64,000 nucleotides of DNA from Heyndrickxia ginsengihumi (GTDB lineage Bacteria; Bacillota; Bacilli; Bacillales; Bacillaceae_C). A program made the translations under genes and the position numbers. The notes under the pieces were generated by a model, which did no database searches, had not been told where the DNA came from, and saw nothing but the letters and a program-made list of their open reading frames with translations. Numbering within the stretch: position 1 is the first letter of the stretch; each line of letters begins with the position of its first letter. Location of the stretch: positions 1-64,000 of the forward strand of contig NZ_JAAIWK010000011.1 in NCBI RefSeq assembly GCF_011008565.1, written 5' to 3'. Shown here one piece after another: positions 9,050 to 17,858 of this stretch.

Positions 9050-10159
9050 TCAATTAAATGGGAACCATCCTGGTGCGTTTACAATCGCCTGCCATAATTG
9101 TGCTGGAATGACTAGACGCTCTTGGTCGTCCTTTTTCAAAGCAGTTTGGATTGTGGCTTCCTCACCGGCTTTAATTTTTTCAACCCAATGTGGTTCGATA
9201 ATTAATTCGCGTCCAAGCGCAATTAAAGGAATATTTGTTTCTTTCGCTTTTATTGCATCTTCAGCAGTATAAATCGAACCGACTCCTATAACTGGTACTT
9301 TGTCGCCAATTCGTTCTTGGATAATTTCAATTCTAGAACGGGTATCAGTAGTACCGCGGCGTGGTTTTGACCAGAACTCTTGTAAAGAAATGTGAATATA
9401 GTCAAGATCTTTTTCAACTAAGGCATCGAGTAATGTAAAAGTTTCTTTCATTGTAATGCCTGGTTCATGTGGCTCCTCAGGAGAAAGGCGATAGCCGATT
9501 AAGAATGGTTCTTTCGCATGAGCGGAAACAGCATTTTTCACCTCATCGACAATTGCCATTGGAAAGGATAAGCGTTTTTCTAAACTGCCGCCCCATTTAT
9601 CATTACGGCGATTTGAAAACGGAGAGAAAAATTGCTGAAGTAAGTATCCATTAGCGCCGTGGATTTCTACACCGTCAAAACCTGCTTCGATTGCCCGGCG
9701 AGTTGCCTCTCCAAATGCACGGATAATTTCCGCGACTTCTTCTTCTTTAAGAGCGCGTGCCTGAACACCTTGACTTGATTCAACGTCACTTGCGCTAACA
9801 ACATCGCCATTAGGCACTAATTCAGGCGGGCATTCCCGGCCACCATGATGAATTTGCAATACAGCTTTTGCGCCATTTTTTTTGATCGTTTCGGCTAACG
9901 TACGGAGGCCAGTGATCATTTCATCACGATCTACTGCTGGTTGACCTGGAAAAGCTTTTCCATTTGCAGTCACGTTTGCACAAGCAGTAATGATCAATCC
10001 TGGGCCATTCGCGCGCTCACTGTAATATTTTAATTCGGCATCAGAAATAGAACCGTCATCATTTGAAGCAAAATGTGTCATTGGTGCCATCACGATGCGA
10101 TTTTCAATTTCAATGCCACTTTTAAAATTGAAAGATTGGAACAATGCATCATATTTCAT
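9050..10159 (-). CDS. NADH-dependent flavin oxidoreductase, Old Yellow Enzyme family (YqiG-like)
   Basis: 369 residues. It has the OYE barrel motifs: IVMAPMTHFASN near residue 22, QIHHGGREC near residue 102, and FDGVEIHGANGYLLQQFFSP near residue 164 followed by NRRNDKWGGSLEKR. FMN-dependent reduction of an activated alkene or nitro compound is the family reaction; the substrate is unknown. ATG at 10159 follows AGGAGG. It is a single gene with its own terminator. B. subtilis YqiG is the closest named protein I can suggest. Confidence 0.88.
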   Translation of the reverse strand: MKYDALFQSFNFKSGIEIENRIVMAPMTHFASNDDGSISDAELKYYSERANGPGLIITACANVTANGKAFPGQPAVDRDEMITGLRTLAETIKKNGAKAVLQIHHGGRECPPELVPNGDVVSASDVESSQGVQARALKEEEVAEIIRAFGEATRRAIEAGFDGVEIHGANGYLLQQFFSPFSNRRNDKWGGSLEKRLSFPMAIVDEVKNAVSAHAKEPFLIGYRLSPEEPHEPGITMKETFTLLDALVEKDLDYIHISLQEFWSKPRRGTTDTRSRIEIIQERIGDKVPVIGVGSIYTAEDAIKAKETNIPLIALGRELIIEPHWVEKIKAGEEATIQTALKKDDQERLVIPAQLWQAIVNAPGWFPFN

Positions 10160-10294
10160 TTTGTTAAACCTCCTTTGTCATTACTTTTATTATTATCCAA
10201 TAGAACACAAAAATGTGGAAATAAAATGCACTATGAACATACACTCGTCATACAATAAACAAAACATATTTTGAAGAATAGGGAGTCGTGAAAA

Positions 10295-10741
10295 ATGAAT
10301 GATTTCCTTCTATTCACACGCGCTATTTCGAAGAGGGTAGCAGTGTTAGCAATGTTTTCAGCACTTTGCTTATTTTTTTCGAAACTATGGTTATATGCGT
10401 TGATTGCCGTTATTATTGCAGTAATCTCAATCATTTGTGATAAAATTATAAAAAAACGGATCGTTGCTTCAAGGAAATATACGTTAATAGTTGTCATTGG
10501 GGAAGAGGAAGAAACCATTCCTTTAGTAGATATAAGCAAAATTGCATTAGAACTCCAATATATGGAAAGAGATATCCAAAGAATGAACTCAACCATTTGC
10601 TTTAACGCACTTCCAGGCTTTATTTTAATAGAATCCGATGAAACGAAATCGATCAAAAAAAGACTGGAACGACCACTTTTCTATACAAGTAATTACGCAG
10701 AACTACTTCGGTTTATAAGGGAAAAAGAAAAACGTGTTTAA
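10295..10741 (+). CDS. Small membrane protein of unknown function
   Basis: 148 residues, start after AGGGAG. Two adjacent hydrophobic segments (about residues 14-32 and 33-52) are followed by a charged cytoplasmic region with GEEEETIPLVDISKIALEL, somewhat like membrane proteins of the YcxB/PH-like type, but I do not recognise a family. It is divergent from the OYE gene by about 135 bp and has its own terminator. The function cannot be inferred. Confidence 0.7.
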   Translation: MNDFLLFTRAISKRVAVLAMFSALCLFFSKLWLYALIAVIIAVISIICDKIIKKRIVASRKYTLIVVIGEEEETIPLVDISKIALELQYMERDIQRMNSTICFNALPGFILIESDETKSIKKRLERPLFYTSNYAELLRFIREKEKRV

Positions 10742-10743
10742 AG

Positions 10744-10808
10744 AACACTTAACCCTACATATCATGTCAGATAGAGCAGACGTGATTGAAGGGATTAAGT
10801 GTTTTTAT
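10744..10808 (+). terminator. Terminator after the small membrane protein gene
   Basis: GAACACTTAACCC pairs with GGGATTAAGTGTTT across a long internal segment, followed by a T-rich run. Confidence 0.6.
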
Positions 10809-10837
10809 TTTACACTATTAAATTAGGTTTTCTGTTT

Positions 10838-10864
10838 TTGAAAACATTTACATAATTGTTATGT
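10838..10864 (+). promoter_or_regulatory. cre-like site and short palindrome upstream of the tagatose-type operon
   Basis: TTGAAAACATTTACAT (10838-10853) fits the cre consensus with one mismatch. It overlaps the palindrome ACATAA-TTG-TTATGT (10850-10864), a candidate site for the operon's RpiR regulator at 14805. Confidence 0.5.
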
Positions 10865-10908
10865 CATACTTTAGTTATCAAGTAAATGCAAAGAAGGAAG
10901 GTGAATAA

Positions 10909-11841
10909 ATGATTTATACATGTACATTAAATCCGGCAATTGACTTATTTGTAGAACTTGAAAATTTTCAGCCATATGTTGTTAATCGTTCGATTACAGA
11001 AGATTACCAAGCAAATGGGAAGGCAATTAACATTTCATTTATTTTAAAAAAGATGGGCATTGGAAATACAGCGATGGGTTTCTTAGGTGGCTTTACTGGA
11101 CAGTTTATTGAAGAGGTATTACAGAAAAAAGGAATTCATACTGATTTCGTGAGAATTGAAGGTACAACACGAATTAATACATTTGTAAGATCAAGAGATA
11201 AAGAATATAAAATTGTCAATCGTGGACCTAACATTACAAGGATTGAAGAGACATTGATGATTGAAAAAATCAATCAACTTACCGCTGGAGATATATTATT
11301 TGTTTCAGGCAGCCTGCCACGGGGAGTTAGTGATGATATTTTAATAGAAATTTCTCGAATTGCGCGTGAAAAGCAACTTCGGCTTATTTTAGATGTTAGT
11401 TCAACTAAATTACTAGATTGTTTAGCTTATAGACCTTATTTGATTAAGCCGAATGAAGAAGAGCTTAGTGCGATGTTCGGAAAACGTCTACTCACACGTG
11501 AAGAGGTAATAGAAGCTGCCCATCAATTAATGGAAAGAGGTGTTCAAAATATTCTCGTATCTCTAGGTGAAAAAGGAGCTCTCTTTGTTAATAAAGATAA
11601 AGTAATAATGACAACAGCACCAAAAGGGAAAGTAGTAAATACAGCGTGTGCTGGAGACTCAATGCTAGCAGCCTTTGTGGGATCGATTTTATTGGAGAAA
11701 AGTATCGAAGAATCTTTAGCATTTTCGACTGCAGTTGGTTCATCCACAGCATTTTCGATGGGATTAAGCAACTTATTAGATGTGCCTGAGTTAGTAAAGC
11801 AAGTACAATTACAAGAATTAGAATATAAAGGAGGTAACTAA
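10909..11841 (+). CDS. PfkB family hexose-phosphate kinase (1-phosphofructokinase/tagatose-phosphate kinase type)
   Basis: 310 residues, the length of FruK/LacC/TagK kinases. It has the N-terminal TLNPAIDLFVELENF pattern and the C-terminal PfkB signature around NTACAGDSMLAAF (near residue 244) with the catalytic aspartate. It leads an operon with a fructose-family PTS and a tagatose-bisphosphate aldolase. The likely reaction is therefore ATP-dependent conversion of tagatose 1-phosphate (or a related ketohexose phosphate) to the 1,6-bisphosphate, as described for B. licheniformis TagK. Fructose 1-phosphate remains possible. Confidence 0.87.
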   Translation: MIYTCTLNPAIDLFVELENFQPYVVNRSITEDYQANGKAINISFILKKMGIGNTAMGFLGGFTGQFIEEVLQKKGIHTDFVRIEGTTRINTFVRSRDKEYKIVNRGPNITRIEETLMIEKINQLTAGDILFVSGSLPRGVSDDILIEISRIAREKQLRLILDVSSTKLLDCLAYRPYLIKPNEEELSAMFGKRLLTREEVIEAAHQLMERGVQNILVSLGEKGALFVNKDKVIMTTAPKGKVVNTACAGDSMLAAFVGSILLEKSIEESLAFSTAVGSSTAFSMGLSNLLDVPELVKQVQLQELEYKGGN

Positions 11842-11842
11842 A

Positions 11843-13276
11843 ATGGTGTTGAAAATTGTCGCAGCTACAGGTTGTCCTACAGGAATTGCACATACGTTCA
11901 TGGCACAGGAAGCATTAGAACAGGCGGCTAAAAAACATGGGGTAGAAATTAAAGTAGAGACTCATGGCCAAGTAGGGATTGAAAATCAATTGAGCCCTGA
12001 AGAAATAGCCTCCGCAGATGGTGTTATTATTGCTGCGGATAAAGATGTACAGGCAGAGCGTTTTGCTGGAAAAAGATTGGTCAACGTATCTGTCAGTAAG
12101 GCAATAAAGGATCCAGATGGGTTGATTTTGCAAATTATAAATGGAGAAGCCCCTATTTATAAAGAAAAAACGAGTGCCATTAATGAAAAAATGATTACGA
12201 AAAACACAAGTACAAGAAGCGGGGACTCAATTGGCCATACCATTTATAAACATTTAATGAATGGTGTTTCGCATATGCTTCCGTTTGTAGTAGCAGGTGG
12301 TGTATTAACAGCCATTTCATTTTTGTTCGGTATTTACTCATTTGATCCTAAAAGCTCCCAATATAATGAATTTGCTGCAACATTAAAGACAATAGGTGGC
12401 ATGGGAATGAATTTAATGGTACCAGTTCTTTGCGCCTACATTGCTGAATCAATCGCAAAGCGGCCAGGTCTTGTCATTGGCTTTGTGGCTGGGATGATTG
12501 CCTACACTAACGGAACTGGTTTTCTCGGCGGAATTGTTGGGGGTTTTCTAGCAGGCTATATTATGCTTGGTCTCGCTTGGGCATTTAAAAAATTACCGAA
12601 AGCATTTGACGGTTTAAAGGCGATTTTTCTTTATCCTGTTATCGGACTTTTTATTGTCGGATTACTGATGTGGGTTTTATCTAGTCCAATGGAAGCGATT
12701 AATAAAAGTTTAATGTCTTTTCTATCAGGATTTCAACATTCAAATCCAATCCTACTTGGCATTATTATCGGCTGTATGTGTGCATTTGATATGGGAGGTC
12801 CTGTGAACAAAGCAGCATATGTAACAGGAACGATGCTTTTAGGGCAAGGCAATTATTATTTTATGGCAGGCGTCTCTGCGGCATGTATCACTCCGCCATT
12901 AATTACTGGTTTTGCCGCGATTCTTTTCCATAAATATTTCGACCAAGGTGAACGCAATGCAGCATATGTTAATTTCATTTTAGGCTCGACGCATATTACG
13001 GAGGGGGCAATTCCTTTTGCAGCCAAAAGTCCGTTAACGACTATCCCAATTTTAATGATTGGTTCATCTATTTCTGCAGTTCTAACATATTTATTTAAAG
13101 TACAAGTGCCGGCACCACATGGAGGTTTTTTAGTACTACCAGTTGTTACCCATGGATTACTTTGGGTTGTTGCGATTCTAATAGGTTCCATTGTGGGTGG
13201 TGTACTATATGGATTCTCAAGAAAACGTACTGTGAAGACGACTAGACGTGATGCAGATATTTCTTCAGTAGCTTAG
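11843..13276 (+). CDS. PTS fructose-family EIIBC component
   Basis: 477 residues. The IIB domain (about 1-100) starts with VAATGCPTGIAHT, where C11 is the phosphorylated cysteine. A linker leads to a IIC domain (about 135-465) with nine or so membrane segments, the conserved GGPVNKAAY near residue 315 and a TEGAIPFA-like ITEGAIPFAAKSP near residue 380. It imports and phosphorylates a ketohexose, probably tagatose or fructose. It starts one base after the kinase stop with GGAGG before the ATG, indicating tight coupling. Confidence 0.92.
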   Translation: MVLKIVAATGCPTGIAHTFMAQEALEQAAKKHGVEIKVETHGQVGIENQLSPEEIASADGVIIAADKDVQAERFAGKRLVNVSVSKAIKDPDGLILQIINGEAPIYKEKTSAINEKMITKNTSTRSGDSIGHTIYKHLMNGVSHMLPFVVAGGVLTAISFLFGIYSFDPKSSQYNEFAATLKTIGGMGMNLMVPVLCAYIAESIAKRPGLVIGFVAGMIAYTNGTGFLGGIVGGFLAGYIMLGLAWAFKKLPKAFDGLKAIFLYPVIGLFIVGLLMWVLSSPMEAINKSLMSFLSGFQHSNPILLGIIIGCMCAFDMGGPVNKAAYVTGTMLLGQGNYYFMAGVSAACITPPLITGFAAILFHKYFDQGERNAAYVNFILGSTHITEGAIPFAAKSPLTTIPILMIGSSISAVLTYLFKVQVPAPHGGFLVLPVVTHGLLWVVAILIGSIVGGVLYGFSRKRTVKTTRRDADISSVA

Positions 13277-13296
13277 TAAAAGGAGTGAAGTTTGAA

Positions 13297-13752
13297 ATGA
13301 TGAAATTATTATCAATAAACAATATTCACTGTAATATATCAGCAAATACAAAGGAAGATGTGTTTCAAATCATCGCAAAGATCGCAGTAGAAAATGGCTA
13401 TGCTATTAGTGCAGATAAAGTCGTTAAAGGTTTATTAGAACGTGAAGCGGAAAGTACAACTGGATTTTTAGAAGGATTTGCCATCCCTCATACGAAAAAT
13501 GAGACCATTCAGCATCCTGGGATTATTGTTCAAACAATGGAAAAGGGAGTGGAGTGGGAATCTTTAGACAGTCTGCCAGCTCGTTTTATTATTGCTTTAT
13601 TAATACCTGACAACGAAGCGGGAACAGCCCATTTAAAATATTTATCAACAATCGCTAAAATGCTGATGCATAAGGAAGTTAGGGATCAACTAATTCAGGC
13701 AGAAAAGGAACAACAAATTTACGATATATTACTCGAATATTTAAATGATTGA
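13297..13752 (+). CDS. PTS fructose-family EIIA component
   Basis: 151 residues from the ATG at 13297, preceded by AAAAGGAGTG; a GTG at 13285 lies within the ribosome binding site and is unlikely to be used. H65 in EGFAIPHTKNE is the phospho-histidine that passes phosphate to the EIIBC partner encoded just upstream. Standard length. Third gene of the operon, 15 bp ahead of the aldolase gene. Confidence 0.92.
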   Translation: MMKLLSINNIHCNISANTKEDVFQIIAKIAVENGYAISADKVVKGLLEREAESTTGFLEGFAIPHTKNETIQHPGIIVQTMEKGVEWESLDSLPARFIIALLIPDNEAGTAHLKYLSTIAKMLMHKEVRDQLIQAEKEQQIYDILLEYLND

Positions 13753-13767
13753 GGGGAGCGGGGGAAA

Positions 13768-14754
13768 TTGAAACAATTAACAGAAGGTAAAAAATCGGGA
13801 TTGGATAAGCTGGCAGATAAAGACGGTATTATTGGAGCTTTAGCAATCGATCAACGCGGCTCATTAAGGAACATGATATCAAAGGATGGAGGGGCAGATA
13901 AAGCAACAATTGAGCAGTTTAAAAAGATGGTATCACGAGAATTGACACCTTATGCATCTTCTATTTTATTAGATCCAGAGTTTGGGTGGCCAGCTGCAGA
14001 AGTTCGTGCCCATAATGCAGGATTATTAATGGCATATGAAAAAACTGGTTATGATGCAAATGAGGGAGGCAGATTGCCAGATTTGCTTCCGCTTTGGTCA
14101 GTCAAGCGTTTAAAAGCAAAAGGAGCAGATGGAATCAAAGTTCTACTGTATTATGACATAGATGAACCAACTGTCATAAACAATCAGAAACATGCATTTA
14201 TTGAACGCATTGGTGATGAGTGCAAAGCAGAAGATATCCCCTTTTTCTTAGAAATTGTCACATATGATGCAAATATAGCTGATGTGAAAAGTGAAGAGTA
14301 TGCCAAAGTGAAACCGCATAAAGTAATTGGGGCAATGAAGGAATTTTCACAGGAAGCATATGCAGTTGATGTTTTAAAAGTAGAGGTTCCAGTCAACATG
14401 GCATATGTAGAGGGCTTTGGTGAAAAAGTAATTTATACAAGATTAGAAGCGGCAAACTACTTCAAGCAACAAACAGAGTCAACGGATCTCCCGTTTATTT
14501 TTCTAAGTGCAGGTGTCTCTGCAGATTTATTCCGACGCACATTATATTTTGCAAAAGATTCGGGTTCACGCTTTAATGGAGTATTATGCGGCAGAGCAAC
14601 ATGGAAAGATGGTGCTGCAAAGTTTGCTGAAGCAGGAAAAGATGCTGCTGAAAAATGGTTAAGGGATGAGGGCAGAGACAATATCGAATCTTTAAATGCG
14701 ATATTAAAAGTTTGTGCTACCCCATGGCAAAAAGCTGGGAAGATCACTAAATAA
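13768..14754 (+). CDS. lacD: Tagatose 1,6-diphosphate aldolase (LacD class I)
   Basis: 328 residues. The LacD pattern is plain: LTEGKKSGLDKLADKDGIIGALAIDQRGSL is the expected N-terminus, with LKVEVPVNM near residue 203 holding a likely Schiff-base lysine. It cleaves tagatose 1,6-bisphosphate to dihydroxyacetone phosphate and glyceraldehyde 3-phosphate. LacD enzymes are not stereospecific and also cleave fructose 1,6-bisphosphate. TTG start at 13768 after a GGGGGAAA site. Last gene of the operon, convergent with the RpiR gene. Confidence 0.93.
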   Translation: MKQLTEGKKSGLDKLADKDGIIGALAIDQRGSLRNMISKDGGADKATIEQFKKMVSRELTPYASSILLDPEFGWPAAEVRAHNAGLLMAYEKTGYDANEGGRLPDLLPLWSVKRLKAKGADGIKVLLYYDIDEPTVINNQKHAFIERIGDECKAEDIPFFLEIVTYDANIADVKSEEYAKVKPHKVIGAMKEFSQEAYAVDVLKVEVPVNMAYVEGFGEKVIYTRLEAANYFKQQTESTDLPFIFLSAGVSADLFRRTLYFAKDSGSRFNGVLCGRATWKDGAAKFAEAGKDAAEKWLRDEGRDNIESLNAILKVCATPWQKAGKITK

Positions 14755-14779
14755 TTCGAAAAATTCAAAAATCCTTCGT

Positions 14780-14816
14780 TGCTATTTAAAGATAACGGAG
14801 GATTTTATTTTGTTTT
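14780..14816. terminator. Terminator between lacD and the RpiR gene
   Basis: AATCCTTCGTTGC and AACGGAGGATTTTATTTTG form an imperfect hairpin around CCTTCGTT/AACGGAGG in the 50-bp convergent gap, followed by T-rich sequence. Confidence 0.6.
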
Positions 14817-15590
14817 AGAAGTACGTATTGCATAAGCATCAAGTAAAATCCGTGAAATTACTTGCAATGGTAAACGAGAGCGTACCTCATATTCTGGAAA
14901 GTATGAATTAGAACTTTTATATCCTACGAACAGCATTTCGGAAAGCTTTGATAATGGAGAATCGAAACTTGCTGTAATGGTAATGGTGCTAATGTTACGC
15001 ATTTTTAAATTTGTACAAGCTTCGACCAACTCTTCCGTTTTCCCGTTTAGTGATACAAATAAAGCAACTTCATGATCATGCAAACGTTTTGAAATCAAGC
15101 GAATAATATTTGGATCATTATGCATTTCACAGTTTTTTTCAAGCAATTGAAACTTAATGGCCATTTCACTTGCAATCATCTCTGAAAAACCGCGTGCAAA
15201 AATGTACAGCTTTTTAGCACTTCGAATTTTTTGAATGGCATCTTCGATTGTTCCGCTGTTTAGCATTTTAATCGTATTAATCACTTCAGTTTCATTTTTA
15301 AGAATAGCCTGCTTAATTTCCTGATCAACTTGACTCACAATCTCAAATTGAGCAGCATCCGCTAAATTATTTTTAAGCTCCTGCTTAAATGAAGTAAACC
15401 CTTCATGGCCTATTTTTTTCATTGTTCTTACGATTGTAGCTGTAGAGACATTTGCCATTTCGCTTAACTTAACAATAGATAAGGAAGGAATAATATCAAT
15501 GTTGTGGTAGATATAATCCAATAAATACCGTTCAGCCATACTAAGAGACTGATATGCTTCACTCGAAATATTTAAATATGGTTCTGCCAT
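14805..15590 (-). CDS. MurR/RpiR family transcriptional regulator
   Basis: 261 residues from ATG at 15590, which has AGGAGGAAGGGG upstream. A longer in-frame ORF reaches into the REP element at 15642, so its extra N-terminal residues are repeat-derived and not real. The N-terminal RpiR helix-turn-helix (VKLSEMANVSTATIVRTMKK) is followed by a SIS sugar-phosphate-binding domain. It lies convergent to the tagatose-type operon and probably controls it, perhaps through the palindrome at 10850. Confidence 0.9.
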   Translation of the reverse strand: MAEPYLNISSEAYQSLSMAERYLLDYIYHNIDIIPSLSIVKLSEMANVSTATIVRTMKKIGHEGFTSFKQELKNNLADAAQFEIVSQVDQEIKQAILKNETEVINTIKMLNSGTIEDAIQKIRSAKKLYIFARGFSEMIASEMAIKFQLLEKNCEMHNDPNIIRLISKRLHDHEVALFVSLNGKTEELVEACTNLKMRNISTITITASFDSPLSKLSEMLFVGYKSSNSYFPEYEVRSRLPLQVISRILLDAYAIRTSKTK

Positions 15591-15641
15591 GGAAATATCA
15601 TCCCCTTCCTCCTCGATTATATAACACCTTTCCCCCCTTTT

Positions 15642-15690
15642 AAAGGTGCCTGACCCCTTTTGTGCTTTAATAGACAAAAGGGGTCGGCCT
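15642..15690. repeat. REP-like palindrome copy 1 (right arm eroded)
   Basis: Left arm AAAGGTGCCTGACCCCTTT is intact; the right arm reads AAAGGGGTCGGCCTT, with one base lost and changes. It sits between the rpiR 5' end and the glyS promoter, whose -35 begins three bases after the element. Confidence 0.85.
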
Positions 15691-15692
15691 TA

Positions 15693-15722
15693 TTGACTTG
15701 CTATTTCCTTTTTTGGTATAGT
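15693..15722 (+). promoter_or_regulatory. SigA-type promoter of the glyS T-box leader
   Basis: TTGACT (15693-15698) and TATAGT (15717-15722) with an 18-bp spacer. Confidence 0.75.
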
Positions 15723-15739
15723 ATTTTTATTAAACAGTA

Positions 15740-15961
15740 TAGTATGTAACGATGAAGGATGAATAGTAGCTGAGTTGCCCTCTTTGGAAGCGAGTCGGGG
15801 ATGGTGTGAGCCCGTACAAGAGTATCAGTGAAACGGCAGTCCAGAGTTGCGTTTTCGAAAGTGGATGTGAATGTATATTTGCATCAACTGGGGTGGAACC
15901 GCGGGAATACAAGCTCTCGTCCCCAGGCTGCGATCGTAGCCTAGGGATGGGAGCTTTTTTA
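15740..15961 (+). promoter_or_regulatory. Glycine T-box riboswitch with terminator
   Basis: It contains the Stem I distal pieces AGCGAGTCGGGGATGGTG, the invariant T-box GGGGTGGAACCGCGGG (15890-15905) and a strong terminator (15911-15961, AAGCTC...GAGCTTTTTT). A GGC at 15835-15837, in the 3' side of the Stem I internal loop, is a candidate specifier codon, which agrees with the glycyl-tRNA synthetase gene 33 bp downstream. Uncharged tRNA-Gly would stabilise the antiterminator. Confidence 0.93.
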
Positions 15962-15993
15962 TTATCGTATTGATAAAAAGGAGAGAATTGTAA

Positions 15994-17376
15994 ATGAGTG
16001 TAACTATGGATCAAATCGTAGCACATGCTAAACATCGTGGATTTGTTTTTCCAGGATCCGAAATTTATGGTGGACTTGCAAATACTTGGGACTACGGTCC
16101 ACTTGGAACAGAATTAAAAAATAATATTAAAAAAGCCTGGTGGAAAAAATTCACTCAAGAGTCTCCATACAATGTTGGTCTCGATGCAGCCATTTTAATG
16201 AATCCGCGTACTTGGGAAGCAAGTGGCCATATTGGGAATTTCAATGATCCGATGATCGACTGTAAACATTGTAAAGCAAGGCATCGTGCCGATAAACTAA
16301 TTGAAAATGCACTTGAAGAAAAAGGCATTGAGATGGTTGTCGACGGACTTCCTTTCGAAAAAATGGAAGAGCTTATTAAAGAATACGACATCGCTTGCCC
16401 AGATTGTGGTAGCAAAGATTTTACAGGTATTCGCCAATTTAATTTGATGTTTAAAACATTCCAAGGTGTTACCGAATCAAGTACGAATGAACTATTTTTA
16501 CGTCCGGAAACTGCACAAGGGATTTTCGTTAACTTTAAAAATGTCCAAAGAACAATGCGTAAAAAACTTCCATTTGGTATTGCACAAATTGGTAAAAGCT
16601 TCCGAAACGAAATTACGCCAGGGAACTTTACTTTCCGTACAAGAGAATTCGAACAAATGGAATTAGAATTTTTCTGCAAACCAGGGGAAGAATTGAAATG
16701 GTTTGACTACTGGAAACAATACGCAAAAGAATTCTTATTAAACCTTGGTTTAAATGAAGAAAAATTACGTCTTCGCGACCATTCTGAGGAAGAACTTTCT
16801 CATTATAGTAATGCAACAACTGACTTTGAATACAAATTCCCGTTCGGTTGGGGCGAGCTTTGGGGAATTGCATCTCGTACAGATTATGACTTGAAACAAC
16901 ATATGAAATTTTCTGGTGAGGATTTCACTTATCATGATCAAGAAACAAATGAACGCTTTGTACCATATTGTATTGAACCGTCATTAGGAGCAGACCGTGT
17001 AACACTTGCTTATTTCATTGATGCTTATGATGAGGAAGAATTAGAAGATGGTACAACTCGTACTGTAATGCATTTACACCCTGCGCTTGCACCATATAAG
17101 GCAGCGATTCTCCCATTATCGAAAAAACTTTCTGATGAAGCACGTGAAATTTTTGCCGATCTTGCAAAAACGTTCATGGTAGACTTTGATGAAACAGGAT
17201 CAATCGGTAAACGTTATCGCCGTCAAGATGAAATTGGTACACCATTCTGTATCACATACGACTTTGATTCGAAAGAGGATCAAATGGTTACAGTGCGTGA
17301 CCGTGATACAATGGAACAAACTCGTCTGCCAATTACAGAACTAAAATCATTCTTAGAGGAAAAAATCCAATTTTAA
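15994..17376 (+). CDS. glyS: Glycyl-tRNA synthetase, eukaryote/archaeal-like dimeric type
   Basis: 460 residues, a single-chain class II glycyl-tRNA synthetase. Motif 2 is around [19 protein letters not shown] (near residue 206) and motif 3 around [10 protein letters not shown] (near residue 332). The N-terminus [19 protein letters not shown] is characteristic. It charges tRNA-Gly. RBS AAAGGAG precedes ATG at 15994. REP copy 2 begins at its stop codon and probably ends the transcript. Confidence 0.96.
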   Translation: MSVTMDQIVAHAKHRGFVFPGSEIYGGLANTWDYGPLGTELKNNIKKAWWKKFTQESPYNVGLDAAILMNPRTWEASGHIGNFNDPMIDCKHCKARHRADKLIENALEEKGIEMVVDGLPFEKMEELIKEYDIACPDCGSKDFTGIRQFNLMFKTFQGVTESSTNELFLRPETAQGIFVNFKNVQRTMRKKLPFGIAQIGKSFRNEITPGNFTFRTREFEQMELEFFCKPGEELKWFDYWKQYAKEFLLNLGLNEEKLRLRDHSEEELSHYSNATTDFEYKFPFGWGELWGIASRTDYDLKQHMKFSGEDFTYHDQETNERFVPYCIEPSLGADRVTLAYFIDAYDEEELEDGTTRTVMHLHPALAPYKAAILPLSKKLSDEAREIFADLAKTFMVDFDETGSIGKRYRRQDEIGTPFCITYDFDSKEDQMVTVRDRDTMEQTRLPITELKSFLEEKIQF

Positions 17377-17377
17377 A

Positions 17378-17433
17378 AAAAGGTGCCTGACCCCTTTGCT
17401 GCTTTGCAGCATAAAAGGGGTCAGGCACCTTTT
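17378..17433. repeat. REP-like palindrome copy 2 (complete)
   Basis: Perfect 20-bp arms around an inner GCTGC/GCAGC hairpin. It starts two bases after the glyS stop and ends CACCTTTT, so it can serve as the glyS terminator. Confidence 0.95.
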
Positions 17434-17475
17434 ATTTGTTATAAAATCTGCAATGTTAATGCATACTAACATTGT

Positions 17476-17493
17476 TAATCAAACGTTTGATTA
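17476..17493. promoter_or_regulatory. Perfect 18-bp palindrome, orphan operator candidate
   Basis: TAATCAAACGTTTGATTA is a perfect palindrome of the size bound by TetR- or LacI-type dimers. No matching regulator gene is adjacent. It lies about 110 bp before the c-di-AMP riboswitch. Confidence 0.4.
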
Positions 17494-17514
17494 GTTTGAT
17501 ATTTTATCACTTCG

Positions 17515-17537
17515 CTGTGCAAAAGGGGTCAGGCACT
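17515..17537. repeat. REP-like half element (right arm only)
   Basis: GTGCAAAAGGGGTCAGGCAC is the right half of the palindrome with no left arm. Confidence 0.8.
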
Positions 17538-17607
17538 ATTGCCTCTTTACAAACACTGGTAACGAGAGTAAAATGTGATGTCGTACAAAAAAATATGTTT
17601 CATAACT

Positions 17608-17800
17608 TAATCGCTTAATCTAACAAGAGCGGGGGAACCAATATGTAGCAGTGAGATGCTACAATGGGGTGAATTCTTTTATAAAAGATAGGGCTACTCT
17701 TATGCCCGAACCCGACAGCTAACCTCGTAAGCGTTATGGGAGAGAGATGAAACTGTGATCGGTGACTGACCACAGGGATAATACTCTCCTGTGGTTTTTT
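17608..17800 (+). promoter_or_regulatory. c-di-AMP riboswitch (ydaO/yuaA class) with terminator
   Basis: The aptamer runs from CGCTTAATCT (17612) to CCTCGTAAGCG (17733), with the conserved GGGGGAACCA, GGGGTGAA and GCCCGAACCCGACAGCTAAC blocks. The terminator is ACCACAGG/CCTGTGGT plus T6 (17769-17800). GGAGAG at 17739 can pair with CTCTCC at 17784 as an antiterminator. By family behaviour c-di-AMP binding turns the downstream potassium transporter gene off. Confidence 0.95.
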
Positions 17801-17858
17801 GTTTAGAAAAAGTGGTAAAGATTTATGGAACACTTTATGGGAAAAAGGAGACTTAGCA

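Noticed and set aside
17799-17858. N-terminal extension of KimA starting at TTG 17799
   Set aside because: It begins inside the riboswitch terminator T run; ATG at 17859 has a proper ribosome binding site and gives the expected length.
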